A stretch of DNA of 64,000 nucleotides from Sphingomicrobium sediminis (GCF_023805295.1 NZ_JAMSHT010000001.1:496001-560000); one strand, 5' to 3'. Counted from the stretch's first letter, positions 8,629 to 20,841 are shown. Numbers and translations: made by a program. The notes: a model not told the origin generated them from the letters alone.

Positions 8629-9807
8629 ATGAAGGCCCCAGTGTCCGAACATCCTACTATCGTCGTCAAAATCGGTTCCAGCCTGGTCGCCAATCGCGAC
8701 CTGCTGACCCCGCGTTTCGGGTTCATGCATCGGTTGATGGAGGACATTTTCCGGTTGCGGCAGCGCGGGATGAACGTGGTCCTGTGCTCGTCGGGCGCAG
8801 TGGCGTTGGGGTTACGCATGGTCGGCGAGACGCCGGGCAGTGCGGGAGTCAGCGACAAGCAGGCGGCGGCGGCGTGCGGCATGCCGCTATTGCTCAATGC
8901 CTATCGCCAGATCGGGCATGAATATGGCTTCAACATCGCGCAGATCCTGCTGACGCTGGGCGATTTCGAGGATCATCGCCGCTTTCTCAACACGCGCAAC
9001 ACCGTGCACCGGTTGATGGACAGCGACATCATTCCGATCGTCAACGAGAATGACACGATCACAACCGAGGAAATCCGCGTCGGCGACAATGACCGCCTGG
9101 CCGCCAAGGTCGCGCAGATGACCGATGCCAAGCATTTCGTCATCCTGACCGAGGTGGACGGCCTGTATGACCGCCATCCCGACGAAGAGGGCGCGCAGTT
9201 CGTGCCCGAGGTGGACGATGTGACGCCCTATATGGCGGCGACGCAGGGGAAGAGCGAGCTCGGCACCGGCGGCATGGCGACCAAGCTGATGGCCGCGAAC
9301 ATGGCGCAGGAGGCGGGCTGTACCACCTATATCGCGCATGGCGAGGCGGACCGCCCGATCAGCTCGATCATCGACGGCAGCCGCCGCTTCACTCGCTTCA
9401 AGGCACACAAGACGCTGCAATCGGGGTGGAAGAGCTGGATCGCCAACCGCCTGCAGATGGCCGGCACGGTAGTCGTCGAGGATGACGTGATCGCGCAGTT
9501 GAAAACCGGTGAACGCGCAGTATTGCGCGAGGATATCCAGTCGATCGACGGCGACTTCACGCGCGGCGACGTGCTCCACGTCTATGATCGCAGCGGCACC
9601 GAGCGGGCGCGCGGGCTGGCCGATTTCACCAGCGAGGAAATCCGCGTGTTGGCCGGCAACCCTGACATCGATTCCGAGCAACTGCTGGGATACAAGATTA
9701 AAGGCGAAATCATCCGCGCGAAGAATTTGGTTGTGCTCGAGGGGCGTCATCTTCGCTGGGACGCCCCCGAGAGCGTGGCATCGGAGCAGAAAACCGAAGA
9801 GGCGTAG
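8629..9807 (+). CDS. proB: Glutamate 5-kinase
   Basis: First step of proline synthesis: ATP-dependent phosphorylation of glutamate, normally feedback-inhibited by proline. The protein has 392 residues. The amino-acid kinase domain (about 10-260) carries VVKIGSSLVAN, VVLCSSGAVALG, PIVNENDTI and ELGTGGMATKL; a PUA domain follows (about 285-365: GDFTRGDVLHVYD). It is slightly longer than the 367-residue E. coli enzyme. The ATG at 8629 has no clear ribosome site; a GTG at 8641 has AAGG 5 bases upstream and is a possible alternative start. Transcribed divergently from proC-proA. Confidence 0.95.
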   Translation: MKAPVSEHPTIVVKIGSSLVANRDLLTPRFGFMHRLMEDIFRLRQRGMNVVLCSSGAVALGLRMVGETPGSAGVSDKQAAAACGMPLLLNAYRQIGHEYGFNIAQILLTLGDFEDHRRFLNTRNTVHRLMDSDIIPIVNENDTITTEEIRVGDNDRLAAKVAQMTDAKHFVILTEVDGLYDRHPDEEGAQFVPEVDDVTPYMAATQGKSELGTGGMATKLMAANMAQEAGCTTYIAHGEADRPISSIIDGSRRFTRFKAHKTLQSGWKSWIANRLQMAGTVVVEDDVIAQLKTGERAVLREDIQSIDGDFTRGDVLHVYDRSGTERARGLADFTSEEIRVLAGNPDIDSEQLLGYKIKGEIIRAKNLVVLEGRHLRWDAPESVASEQKTEEA

Positions 9808-10132
9808 ATGCGGCTTCAGCTCAATCACGTCATATAGCGGGGCTGCAGAGCATTTTTTCCTTCATGCGAGAGAAGCTCGGCCGATCGAGATCAGAAACGG
9901 TCCGGACAGTTGCGCAAAAAGTCCGCAAGGATAACACGAGAGAAACCGCCTGATATCGCCCTAATGATTACCTGTTCCTAGCCTGTTAAGGTTTCTGTTC
10001 GGCACGAGTAAATTACCTGCCCTTGTCGGATTATGGGATTGGGGTATTAGTCTTTTTCGACATCAGTTTCAGACACGATTTACTTCACACAGGGCCTTAA
10101 GAAGGAACTGTAAGTATCTGAAAATAGGGGAA
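9808..10132. other. Gene-free stretch between proB and tRNA-Lys
   Basis: No coding frame is supported in these 325 bases. The stretch is AT-richer than its surroundings. It holds one imperfect 16-base inverted repeat at 9896-9911 (AACGGTCCGGACAGTT, one mismatched pair) that could be an operator. No terminator with a good stem and T-run was found after proB. Confidence 0.45.
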
Positions 10133-10208
<76 letters not shown>

Positions 10209-10216
10209 ACACTTTT

Positions 10217-10251
10217 GAAAACGGCGGAGGAATCATCGTGGTTCCCGCCGT
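10217..10251 (-). terminator. Likely Rho-independent terminator after rodA
   Basis: Reading the minus strand, ACGGCGGG pairs with TCCGCCGT (last pair G-T) around an imperfect inner loop, and the hairpin is followed directly by TTTTC. It lies 47 bases past the rodA stop and before tRNA-Lys. It should end the mreB-rodA transcript, although partial read-through to the tRNA is possible. Confidence 0.55.
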
Positions 10252-10297
10252 GGAGGGGGCGATTTAGCGATGGCGCTGCTGCATTGCAACACTTTTG

Positions 10298-11431
10298 TTA
10301 GGCGATGCCGAGACCGATCTTTCGCTTGGCCTCCGCGGTGCGCGCCTGACGGTCGAATGCGGCAAGCAGGCCGATCATCAGCATGACCGACATCACCGCC
10401 GATCCGCCAAAACTGACGAGCGGCAGCGGGATGCCGACGACGGGGGCGAGGCCCATCACCATCATGAGGTTGACGGCGACGTAGAAGAAAATGGTGACGG
10501 TGAGGCCCGCTGCGGCAAGCTGGGCGAACCGCGTCTTCGCGCGCCGCGCCACGCCCATGCCCCAGGCGAGCACGCCGGCAAAGGCAAGGATGAGGATGAT
10601 GCCGCCGACCAGGCCCCATTCCTCGACGATGGCCGAGAAAGCGAAATCGGTATGGCCTTCGGGGAGATATTCGAGGTGGCTTTGCGAGCCTTCCATATAG
10701 CCTTTGCCGGTGAGACCGCCCGACCCGATGGCAATCTTGGACTGGGTGAGGTTATAGCCGGCGCCCAGCGGATCCTCCTCGGGATTGAGGAAGATGAGCA
10801 CGCGGCGTTGCTGATAGGGCTCGAGGAAATTGACCGCGACCGGCAGCATGGCGACGACCGCGGCGAACCCGCCCGCGAACAGCCACCAGGGCAGGCCAGC
10901 CAGGAACATGACGACGACCCCGCCAAGCATCAGCACCAGTGCCGTGCCGAGGTCGGGCTGGACCAAAGTGAGCATCGTCGGGATTCCGATGATGAGGGCG
11001 GCCGGCCAGATGGCGCGCCATTTGTTGAGATCGCCGGTGGGCAGCAATTCATAGAAGCGGGCCAGCATCAGGACGACGGCAGGCTTCATGAATTCGGACG
11101 GCTGCAATCGCATGAAGCCAAGGTCGATCCAGCGCTGCGCTCCCATGCCGACCGTACCGACAAGCTCGACCGCAAACAGCAGGCCCAGCATGACGACGAA
11201 GCCGATGGGGATGAGGAATTTGATCCAGCCCTCGGGCAGGTAGCTCATGCCGATGGCGACAAAGAAGAGCGTGAAGAAGATGATGCCCTGGCGCAGCGCA
11301 TAGGGCTGCAGCGACCCGCCGGCCGAGGAATAAAGATGGGCGAGCCCGAAGGTGCCAATCAGCAAGACAAGGATGATGAGCTTCCAAGGCAGCCGGGCCA
11401 GCGGTTGCGGAATGATCGAGGAGAGCATCAT
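10298..11431 (-). CDS. rodA: Rod-shape SEDS peptidoglycan glycosyltransferase RodA
   Basis: RodA polymerises lipid II into glycan strands during cell elongation, working with PBP2 in the inner membrane. The protein has 377 residues and about ten hydrophobic segments. Family hallmarks are GAQRWIDLGFMRLQPSEFMK, LVQPDLGTALVLM, LPEGHTDFAFSAIVEEWG and the terminal GIPLPLVSFGGSAVMSVM. Its start overlaps the stop of the PBP2 gene by 4 bases. Last gene of the mre operon. Confidence 0.96.
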   Translation of the reverse strand: MMLSSIIPQPLARLPWKLIILVLLIGTFGLAHLYSSAGGSLQPYALRQGIIFFTLFFVAIGMSYLPEGWIKFLIPIGFVVMLGLLFAVELVGTVGMGAQRWIDLGFMRLQPSEFMKPAVVLMLARFYELLPTGDLNKWRAIWPAALIIGIPTMLTLVQPDLGTALVLMLGGVVVMFLAGLPWWLFAGGFAAVVAMLPVAVNFLEPYQQRRVLIFLNPEEDPLGAGYNLTQSKIAIGSGGLTGKGYMEGSQSHLEYLPEGHTDFAFSAIVEEWGLVGGIILILAFAGVLAWGMGVARRAKTRFAQLAAAGLTVTIFFYVAVNLMMVMGLAPVVGIPLPLVSFGGSAVMSVMLMIGLLAAFDRQARTAEAKRKIGLGIA

Positions 11432-13392
11432 GCGGTCGTGCCCTGCTGCGCCGCGCGCTCAGCAGCGCGCGCTTCGGCGATCCGCAGCACTTCTTCCTGG
11501 AAGGCTTGCGTCCGCTCTGCCAGCGTGCCCCCCCAGGCTTCTTCGAGCGGGGCCAGTGCCTCCATCGCCTTCTGGCGGTCGAACAGGAAGGTCATGACGT
11601 CGCGGGCGACCGGGGTCGCTGCGCCGCTGGTGCCGCTATGTTCGATCGTGACGTTGATCGCGTAGCGCGGGCGGTCGAAGGGCGCGAAGCCGACGAAATG
11701 GCCATGGTCGCGATATTTCCAGGGCACGTTACGCCCGTCGCCGCGACCGAGGCCGCGTACCTGCGCAGTGCCTGTTTTGCCCGCCATTTCGATCCCGTCG
11801 AGCGGAATGCGCGCGGAGCCCGCCGTACCGACGCCATTGACGACTTGCCACATGGCCCGGCGCGTGACGTCCAGATGCTCGGGGTTCAGATCCATCATCG
11901 GCGCGGGATCGGGATGCAGGCCGATCAGCTTGGGGAGGACCGCGCGCCCGCTGGCGATACGGGCGGCATGGGTCGCAAGCTGGAGTGGGTTGAGGATGAC
12001 ATAGCCCTGGCCGATCGAGGCGTTGAGCGAGTCCGCCGCGCGCCATTCCTCGTCATATTTGCGGAGCTTCCACTCGCTGTCGGGAATGGTGCCATAGCTC
12101 TGGCTGACCACCGGCAGATCGTCATAGCGCATGCCCAGTGTGAGCTTGCGGGCCATCTCTGCGATCACGTCATAGCCGACGCGGTGGCTCATTGCGTAGA
12201 AGTAGGTGTTACAGCTCTGCGCGACCGCGCTGTACATATCGACCGAGCCGTGCCGCTTGAGGCAGCGGAAAAAGCGGTTGCCCAATTGGTATCCGCCCGG
12301 ACAACTGATCCGCTCGGTCGGGTCGATGCCTTCCTTTTGCAGCGCCAGCGTGGCCATCGGCTTCAATGTCGATCCCGGCGGATAGAGCGAGTTGATGGTC
12401 TTGTTGACCAGGGGCCGCCGCTCATTCTCCGACAACAGGCTCCATTCGGTCTGGCCGATGCCGTCGGAGAAGCTGTTGGGATCGTAGGCCGGCATCGAGG
12501 CCATGCAGAGGATTTCGCCGGTCAGGCAATCGACGATGACGACGCTGCCGCTTTCGAGGCCAAGGCGCCGCGCGGCATATTCATGCAAGTCGGCGTCGAG
12601 CGAGAGTTGCACGGTCCCGCCCGATCGGTCGGGCTTGGGTTCGAGTTCGCGCACCAGCTTGCCGCGCGCCGTCAGTTCGACGCGTTGCCCGCCAGGTTCG
12701 CCGCGAAGATCCTGTTCGAGGACTTCTTCGAGGCCCTCCTTGCCGATCTTGAATCCGGGCGTGACGAGGAGGGGGTTCTTGTCCTCGGCTTCATATTCCT
12801 CGCGGTTCGCGATGCCGACATAGCCGACGAGGTGTCCGACCGCGGGACCGGCGGGATAGAAGCGGGAAAAGCCGCGCTGCGGGATGACGCCTTCGAGTTC
12901 GGGCAGACGAACCGAGACGGCCGCGAAATTCTTGAACGGGACATTTTCGGCGAGCTGCACCGGCTGGTAGCCGGACTTGCCTTCGAGTTCGGCTGAGATG
13001 CGCTGGACCTGCTCGTCGCCCAGTTCGAGCAATGCTGCAGCGCGGGTGAGGGTGGTGTCGAGCCGACCCTCGGGCACCTGGTCGGCAATCATGTCGACCC
13101 GAAAATCGGAACGGTTGATGGCGATCGGCTTGTTGTTGCGGTCGACGATCCAGCCGCGGCGCGGCGGCACGATGATCAGCTGGACGCGATTATCCTCGGC
13201 CATCGTCTGGTAGCGCTCGTTCTGGCTGACCGAGAGGTAGGCAAGGCGGCCGATGAGCAGCGCACCGAAGCTGGCCTGCACGCCGCCGACCAGCAGGGTG
13301 CGACGCGAGAAGGCCTCGTCGCGCTGGGCCTGCGTGACGCGGTTCTTCTTGGCCTTGGGCGGTGCACCCTTCTTCTTCATTTTCCCCTTCAT
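11428..13392 (-). CDS. mrdA: Penicillin-binding protein 2 (elongasome transpeptidase)
   Basis: Class B transpeptidase that crosslinks peptidoglycan during elongation, partner of RodA. The protein has 654 residues: a very basic cytoplasmic N-terminus (KKKGAPPKAKKNR), one membrane anchor (about 33-53), the dimerisation domain, then the transpeptidase domain with S341-x-x-K344 (PPGSTLKP), SCN (393-395) and KTG (539-541). All three catalytic motifs are intact. Its start overlaps the mreD stop by 4 bases. Confidence 0.96.
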   Translation of the reverse strand: MKGKMKKKGAPPKAKKNRVTQAQRDEAFSRRTLLVGGVQASFGALLIGRLAYLSVSQNERYQTMAEDNRVQLIIVPPRRGWIVDRNNKPIAINRSDFRVDMIADQVPEGRLDTTLTRAAALLELGDEQVQRISAELEGKSGYQPVQLAENVPFKNFAAVSVRLPELEGVIPQRGFSRFYPAGPAVGHLVGYVGIANREEYEAEDKNPLLVTPGFKIGKEGLEEVLEQDLRGEPGGQRVELTARGKLVRELEPKPDRSGGTVQLSLDADLHEYAARRLGLESGSVVIVDCLTGEILCMASMPAYDPNSFSDGIGQTEWSLLSENERRPLVNKTINSLYPPGSTLKPMATLALQKEGIDPTERISCPGGYQLGNRFFRCLKRHGSVDMYSAVAQSCNTYFYAMSHRVGYDVIAEMARKLTLGMRYDDLPVVSQSYGTIPDSEWKLRKYDEEWRAADSLNASIGQGYVILNPLQLATHAARIASGRAVLPKLIGLHPDPAPMMDLNPEHLDVTRRAMWQVVNGVGTAGSARIPLDGIEMAGKTGTAQVRGLGRGDGRNVPWKYRDHGHFVGFAPFDRPRYAINVTIEHSGTSGAATPVARDVMTFLFDRQKAMEALAPLEEAWGGTLAERTQAFQEEVLRIAEARAAERAAQQGTTA

Positions 13393-13943
13393 GGCTTTGC
13401 GCCTCGTCGCTGGCGCAGCCTGTAGCGATCCAGTGCCGAGGCGATGGCGAGCGCGATCGGCACGAAGAAGATCATGATGATTACAGGCGGAATCAATGCC
13501 TTAATGGGGATTGCCGCATCCTGAACATAGGCCACGAACCATTGCAGCAGTTCGGCGAACGTCACGAGCAGCGCGGCCACGAGCCATTCCGACCACCAAT
13601 AATTCCACATCCGCCGCGCGTCGATGATGTCGATCATCAGGAGAGCGAAATTGTAGGTGACGACGGACAGGCCGATCGGATGGCCGGTCAGCAGGTCGTT
13701 GGCGAGGCCGAGGGGGATGGCATACCAATTGGGAAAGGCATCGGAGCGCTGCATGCGCCAGCCGAGCAGCATCAACAGGCCGAAATCGGGCCACCATCCG
13801 CGCATCGACATGAAGGGCAGGATCGCGAGTGAGGAGGCGACCAGGATGCTGACCCAGGGAAGATGCGAGGCAAAGCGGCGCGGCCCTTGTTCGAAGGGCG
13901 ATTCATGGCGTTGGCGCCGTTTCGACTTGGCCAGCGTCTTCAC
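13389..13943 (-). CDS. mreD: Rod-shape-determining protein MreD
   Basis: The protein has 184 residues, mostly hydrophobic, with a basic N-terminus (KTLAKSKRRQRHE) followed by about five membrane segments. MreD is the least conserved Mre protein; the call rests on size, topology, the PLGLANDLLTGHPIG segment and the position between mreC and mrdA. It bridges the cytoskeleton and the peptidoglycan synthases. 4-base overlaps join it to both neighbours. Confidence 0.88.
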   Translation of the reverse strand: MKTLAKSKRRQRHESPFEQGPRRFASHLPWVSILVASSLAILPFMSMRGWWPDFGLLMLLGWRMQRSDAFPNWYAIPLGLANDLLTGHPIGLSVVTYNFALLMIDIIDARRMWNYWWSEWLVAALLVTFAELLQWFVAYVQDAAIPIKALIPPVIIMIFFVPIALAIASALDRYRLRQRRGAKP

Positions 13944-14845
13944 GGCGTGAGCTCGCCTCCCTCCGGATCGCCTTCCAATGGTGTATCGGGATCGTCCAGC
14001 GCCTCGGCGGCGAAGGGCTGTTCGACGATGGCAAAGTTGGCCTGGCTTGGATTTTCGAGCGGCAGCGCGATGGCACCGTCGTCGTCGAGGCGCACGACGC
14101 GCGCGACCGGCACCAGCGGGGGATAGAGGCCGCCCGTCCCCGACGTCACGATGACATCGCCGGGCTCGAAGGGATTGCGCCCGACTTCGAGCGGTCGCAG
14201 GTCGACTGTCCCGTCGCCACGGCCGCGAGCGATGACCGGGATGTCCGACCGTAGGATTTGGGCCGGCACGACGACTTCGCGGTCGGTGAGCAGCAGGATG
14301 CGCGAAGAAACGATGCCGGCATCGACCGTGCGGCCGATTAGGCCTTCGCGCCCACGCACCGGCATACCCGGCAAGACGCCCGAGCTACGCCCGGCATTGA
14401 GGATGGCATAGCGGCGCGGGCTGTCCTGGCTCGAGCCGATGATGCGGCCCGAAGCAACGGGATCATCGATCTCATCGCGCAGTTCGAGCGCGGAGCGTAG
14501 GCGACGATTCTCGCTCTCGGTACCCTGCAGTTCGATCAACTCGCGCTGGAGCCGGTCGCGTTCTTCGCGGAGATCCTCATTCTGGCTGGCGGCGTTCCAA
14601 TAGTCGCCGGCCCCGGTGACGAGGCCATTGACCGTGGCAAAGACGGCCGAACCGCCTTCGGCGATGGGACGAGTGAGGTCCGTCGCGCCGCTGCGGAGGT
14701 CCGCAAAAGTACGCGGCGCGACGATGGAAATGGCGAGCAGCACGATGCCCAGCGCAACGCCCGCGGCCAAGGCCACGAAGCTGAAGAACAGGCTATATTG
14801 CGCGCGCCGCGACCAGCCGGGGCGGCGGAATTTGCTCGCCGCCAT
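13940..14845 (-). CDS. mreC: Rod-shape-determining protein MreC
   Basis: Periplasmic elongasome scaffold. The protein has 301 residues: a single membrane anchor (about 18-42), a coiled coil (about 85-120, rich in Glu/Arg/Leu: LREERDRLQRELIELQG), then the double beta-barrel domain (GLIGRTVDAGIVSSRILLLT, GRGDGTVDLRPLEV, GDVIVTSGTGGLYPP). The acidic C-terminal tail ends DPEGGELTP. It starts 11 bases downstream of the mreB stop. Confidence 0.93.
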   Translation of the reverse strand: MAASKFRRPGWSRRAQYSLFFSFVALAAGVALGIVLLAISIVAPRTFADLRSGATDLTRPIAEGGSAVFATVNGLVTGAGDYWNAASQNEDLREERDRLQRELIELQGTESENRRLRSALELRDEIDDPVASGRIIGSSQDSPRRYAILNAGRSSGVLPGMPVRGREGLIGRTVDAGIVSSRILLLTDREVVVPAQILRSDIPVIARGRGDGTVDLRPLEVGRNPFEPGDVIVTSGTGGLYPPLVPVARVVRLDDDGAIALPLENPSQANFAIVEQPFAAEALDDPDTPLEGDPEGGELTP

Positions 14846-14856
14846 TCAGGGCCCCC

Positions 14857-17856
<3,000 letters not shown>

Positions 17857-18001
17857 CCTGCCTTTTCAAGGCCGTGGCGCATTCCTGAACCCTGCCTAAA
17901 CGCGCCTCTCACCGGCTGTTCAGTCGGCCTTTGCTGTCGCTGCCGTCCGTGGAGGCGGGGCGTCCTGTTCCGCCCGCAGGTAAAGTCAAATGGAGTTTCC
18001 C

Positions 18002-18619
18002 ATGAAGAAGATCGTTCTGGGCGCCGGTGTCGCGCTGGCCAGCCTCATCGCCGCCAGCCCGGCCGCCGCTCAGCTTGCCCCTTCGGGCCCGCGCGTCGAA
18101 TTGCAGGTCGGATATGACGAAGGCCGCGGCGAAGCCGTCGACCCTGATACGCTCGAACCGTTCAGCTATAGCGAAGAGAATGTCTATGCCGGTATCGGCC
18201 TTGGCTATGACTTCTCGCTCGGCGTCGTTGCGCTGGGTGTCGATCTCGAAGTCGGTGCCAACGATTTCGAAGACAGCTATTCGTTCATGGACAATGGCGA
18301 TTTCGTCGAGGCCTTCGCGGAGAATGAAAGCGACGTCTATCTCGGCGCGCGCGTGACCGTGCCCGTCGGCACCAAGCTCGACCTTTATGCCAAGGTCGGT
18401 GTGAACCGCATCACCGACCGTCTCGAGCTCGTGACCGACGACGGTGAAGACCTGATCTTCAGCAGCTTCACGTCGGAGACCGATGGTATCCGCGTCGGGG
18501 CGGGCGGTCGCTATCGCATCGGTGGCGGCGCTTATATCGGTGCCGAATATCGCTACGGCAATTATGAGAACGACCTTGAAAAGCATCAGGTCGTCGGTTC
18601 GGTCGGCTATCAGTTCTAG
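18002..18619 (+). CDS. Small outer-membrane beta-barrel protein
   Basis: 205 residues with a signal peptide (KKIVLGAGVALASLIAASPA, cleavage after AAA-Q) and alternating beta strands ending in aromatic residues. The C-terminus GSVGYQF ends in Phe, as expected for BAM-dependent insertion. The strand pattern (about eight) and length resemble OmpA/Opa-like porin-family barrels. ATG 18002 is chosen because GGAG lies 7 bases upstream; an in-frame ATG at 17990 would lengthen the signal peptide. It is followed by a strong hairpin, so it is probably monocistronic. The ligand is unknown. Confidence 0.85.
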   Translation: MKKIVLGAGVALASLIAASPAAAQLAPSGPRVELQVGYDEGRGEAVDPDTLEPFSYSEENVYAGIGLGYDFSLGVVALGVDLEVGANDFEDSYSFMDNGDFVEAFAENESDVYLGARVTVPVGTKLDLYAKVGVNRITDRLELVTDDGEDLIFSSFTSETDGIRVGAGGRYRIGGGAYIGAEYRYGNYENDLEKHQVVGSVGYQF

Positions 18620-18640
18620 TCAGTAGCCGGACCAAAAAGG

Positions 18641-18671
18641 CGCCGCTCGCGGGGACGACCTGCGGGCGGCG
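18641..18671. terminator. Strong hairpin, probable bidirectional terminator
   Basis: Thirteen consecutive pairs (two of them G-T) form between 18641-18653 and 18659-18671 around a GACGA loop. On the plus strand it follows the barrel-protein stop by 21 bases, with a weak TCTTGCTG tail. On the minus strand it is followed by CCTTTTT and could stop transcripts from ilvC. Confidence 0.65.
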
Positions 18672-18750
18672 TCTTGCTGTCTTCTGTCCCGATTTGGAGC
18701 ATTAGGGAGCTTATGCTACCTAAATTGCGCCGAAAACTGGGGACAGGTCG

Positions 18751-18972
18751 ATGGCGAAAAGTAACAGGGTCTATTTCGCACAACGTGCAGCCGAGGAATT
18801 GGAGCGAGCCAAGAGCGCGGCCTCGCCCGATATTGCCGAGGTGCACCGCACCTTGTCGCGGCGCTATCTGGAGCGCGCGTCTATCGGCGACCGGCCGGGT
18901 CAGGATCAGTCGGAAGAGGGCTTGTTCGGCGACAATCGCGCCAGCTTTGCCAAGGTGACCTCTGACGCGTGA
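18751..18972 (+). CDS. Small hypothetical protein (73 residues)
   Basis: Charged, helical small protein (YFAQRAAEELERAKSAA, then HRTLSRRYLERA) of a kind common in sphingomonads, with no recognised function. AGG sits about 4 bases ahead of the ATG. Its last 67 bases overlap the 3' end of the convergent ilvC gene, so either the two overlap tail to tail or the true end differs. The central HRTLSRRYLE segment argues that the frame is coding. Confidence 0.6.
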   Translation: MAKSNRVYFAQRAAEELERAKSAASPDIAEVHRTLSRRYLERASIGDRPGQDQSEEGLFGDNRASFAKVTSDA

Positions 18973-19898
18973 TCGCCCGCTTCGGCACGCATTTTCTTGA
19001 GTAGGGGATATCCTTCGGCCGCCTCTTCGGCGAGCTGGGCGGCGAACTCGCCTTGCTGCACGCTCTTCAGGATTTCGCGCATGCGCTTGCGTACCGGAAA
19101 ATCCACGATGGCGGGCCCGCCGAGCACGGCGCCAAGTTCGGCCGTATTGCTGATCGCCTCGCGCATACCCGCAATGCCCCGCGCCTCGATGAGGTCGGCG
19201 AGCAGCTTCAATTCGGTGATGCATTCGAAATAGGCAACTTCTTCGGAATAGCCTGCCTCGACCAATGTCTCGTACCCGGCCAGCAATAGGGCCGGGACGC
19301 CGCCCCAAACCACGGCCTGCTCGTTGAACAGGTCGGCGACGCATTCCTCCTCGAACGAGGAGGCGATGAGACCGGCGCGCGCGCATCCGATCGCCTTGCC
19401 GTAGGCGAGGGCGATTTGCTTGGCCTTGCCGGATTTGTCGGTCGACACTGCCCACAGAGCGGGCATGCCTTTGCCCTCGGTATAAAGCTGGCGAAGGGCT
19501 GTGCCGGGCCCCTTTGGTGCGACCAGGATGACATCGAGATCCTCGCGCGGATCGATATAGCCGAAATGCTCGGCGAGGCCGTGACTGAAGCCCAGCGCGC
19601 TGCCATGTTCGAGCGCGGGTTCGATCACGCCGTAAATGCCCGTCATCTGCTCGTCGGGCACCAGCATCATCGTCAGCGCGGCACCCTTGGGCGCATCCTC
19701 GATATTGACCGGGGTGAGACCGTCGGCGCGGACCTTGTCGAACGTGTCGCTGCCTTCGCGAAGGCCGATGACCAGGTCGATGCCGCTATCGGCAAGGTTG
19801 AGCGCCTGCGCCCGGCCTTGGTTGCCATAGCCAATGATGGCCACACGCTTGCCTGCCAGTGGCGCGGGATCGATGGCGTCGTCGCGAATGATGTCCAT
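18906..19898 (-). CDS. ilvC: Ketol-acid reductoisomerase, divergent form
   Basis: Catalyses isomerisation and NADPH reduction of acetolactate in valine, leucine and isoleucine synthesis. The protein has 330 residues, class I length. The nucleotide motif is IIGYGNQGRAQALNL, where most homologues have GYGSQGHAHALN. Metal-binding acids are present in DLFNEQ and ECITELKL, and VAPKGPG is intact. Several usually invariant positions differ (HGLAEHF instead of HGFNIHF), so it is more divergent than expected. ilvB and ilvN, often beside it in relatives, are absent here. It starts 10 bases after the miaA stop, probably as an operon. Confidence 0.88.
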   Translation of the reverse strand: MDIIRDDAIDPAPLAGKRVAIIGYGNQGRAQALNLADSGIDLVIGLREGSDTFDKVRADGLTPVNIEDAPKGAALTMMLVPDEQMTGIYGVIEPALEHGSALGFSHGLAEHFGYIDPREDLDVILVAPKGPGTALRQLYTEGKGMPALWAVSTDKSGKAKQIALAYGKAIGCARAGLIASSFEEECVADLFNEQAVVWGGVPALLLAGYETLVEAGYSEEVAYFECITELKLLADLIEARGIAGMREAISNTAELGAVLGGPAIVDFPVRKRMREILKSVQQGEFAAQLAEEAAEGYPLLKKMRAEAGDHASEVTLAKLARLSPNKPSSD

Positions 19899-19908
19899 GG
19901 GCGATGTC

Positions 19909-20841
19909 CTACGCGCTGGGGGTGAGCTGGGCTAGGGCCTCGGCCAGCGCGGCTTCATCGTCGAGCGGCTGCTCGAAGCGCGGCCAATGCGCGGGCGGCT
20001 GGTTGCGGAACCAGGTATACTGGCGCTTCATATATTGGCGCGTCGACAATTGGCCTGCGGCGATAGCCTCATCGAGCGACGTGTCACCTGATAGGTAAGC
20101 GGCAAGCTCGGGTACGCCGATGGCGCGCATGACGGGCAGGGCAGGGTCGAGCTTGCGATCAAGGAGGGTCTGCACTTCATCAAGCGCGCCTTCATCGACC
20201 ATCTTAACGAAGCGACGGTCGCATCGCTCGGCGAGCCAATCGCGCGGCGGCGTCAAAATGATGACGTGCAACTCCACCTGATCCCCGATCCCGCCTTCCT
20301 TGCGCGCCTGCCAATAGGAAAGTGGTTTGCCGGTCGAGCGCACTACTTCGAGCGCGCGGGCGATGCGGGTCGTATCGCCGGCATTCAGGCGTTCGGCGGC
20401 GGCAGAGTCTTCATTACGAAGCGCGGCGTAGTTGGTGGCGGTGTCGGTGGCCCGGATCGCTTCGCGGATATCGCTTTCGATGTCCGGTACCGGCGCGATG
20501 CCGTCGAGCAGGGTGCGCAGGTACAATCCCGTCCCGCCAACGAGGATGGGCGTCAGGCCGTCTTCGCGTGCCTCGGCGATCGCTTCCTTTGCCAAAGTCG
20601 CCCAGTCTGCCGCACTGCATGGCTCTGCACCGTCGCGGACGCCATAGAGGCGATGCGGCGCGCGGGCCTTTTCGTCCGCGTCGGGACTGGCTGCGACAAT
20701 CGACAGGTCGCGATAGATTTGCGCGCTGTCTGCATTGATGACCATCCCACCAACCTTCTCGGCAAGGCGCAGCGCCAGTTCGGACTTGCCGCTGGCGGTC
20801 GGACCCGCAATGAGGGCGAGAGGAGGTTTTGCCTTGACCAT
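19909..20841 (-). CDS. miaA: tRNA dimethylallyltransferase
   Basis: Transfers a dimethylallyl group to A37 of tRNAs reading UNN codons. The protein has 310 residues. P-loop LIAGPTASGKSELALRL near the N-terminus, INADSAQIYRDL, PILVGGTGLYLRTLLDG, and the C-terminal RQYMKRQYTWFRNQP region are all typical. Its start codon region overlaps the divergent serB start by 8 bases. ilvC follows closely on the same strand. Confidence 0.95.
   Translation of the reverse strand: MVKAKPPLALIAGPTASGKSELALRLAEKVGGMVINADSAQIYRDLSIVAASPDADEKARAPHRLYGVRDGAEPCSAADWATLAKEAIAEAREDGLTPILVGGTGLYLRTLLDGIAPVPDIESDIREAIRATDTATNYAALRNEDSAAAERLNAGDTTRIARALEVVRSTGKPLSYWQARKEGGIGDQVELHVIILTPPRDWLAERCDRRFVKMVDEGALDEVQTLLDRKLDPALPVMRAIGVPELAAYLSGDTSLDEAIAAGQLSTRQYMKRQYTWFRNQPPAHWPRFEQPLDDEAALAEALAQLTPSA

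Noticed and set aside
10295..12996. Long plus-strand frames opposite rodA and mrdA
   Set aside because: They are antisense to highly conserved genes and have no recognisable domains.
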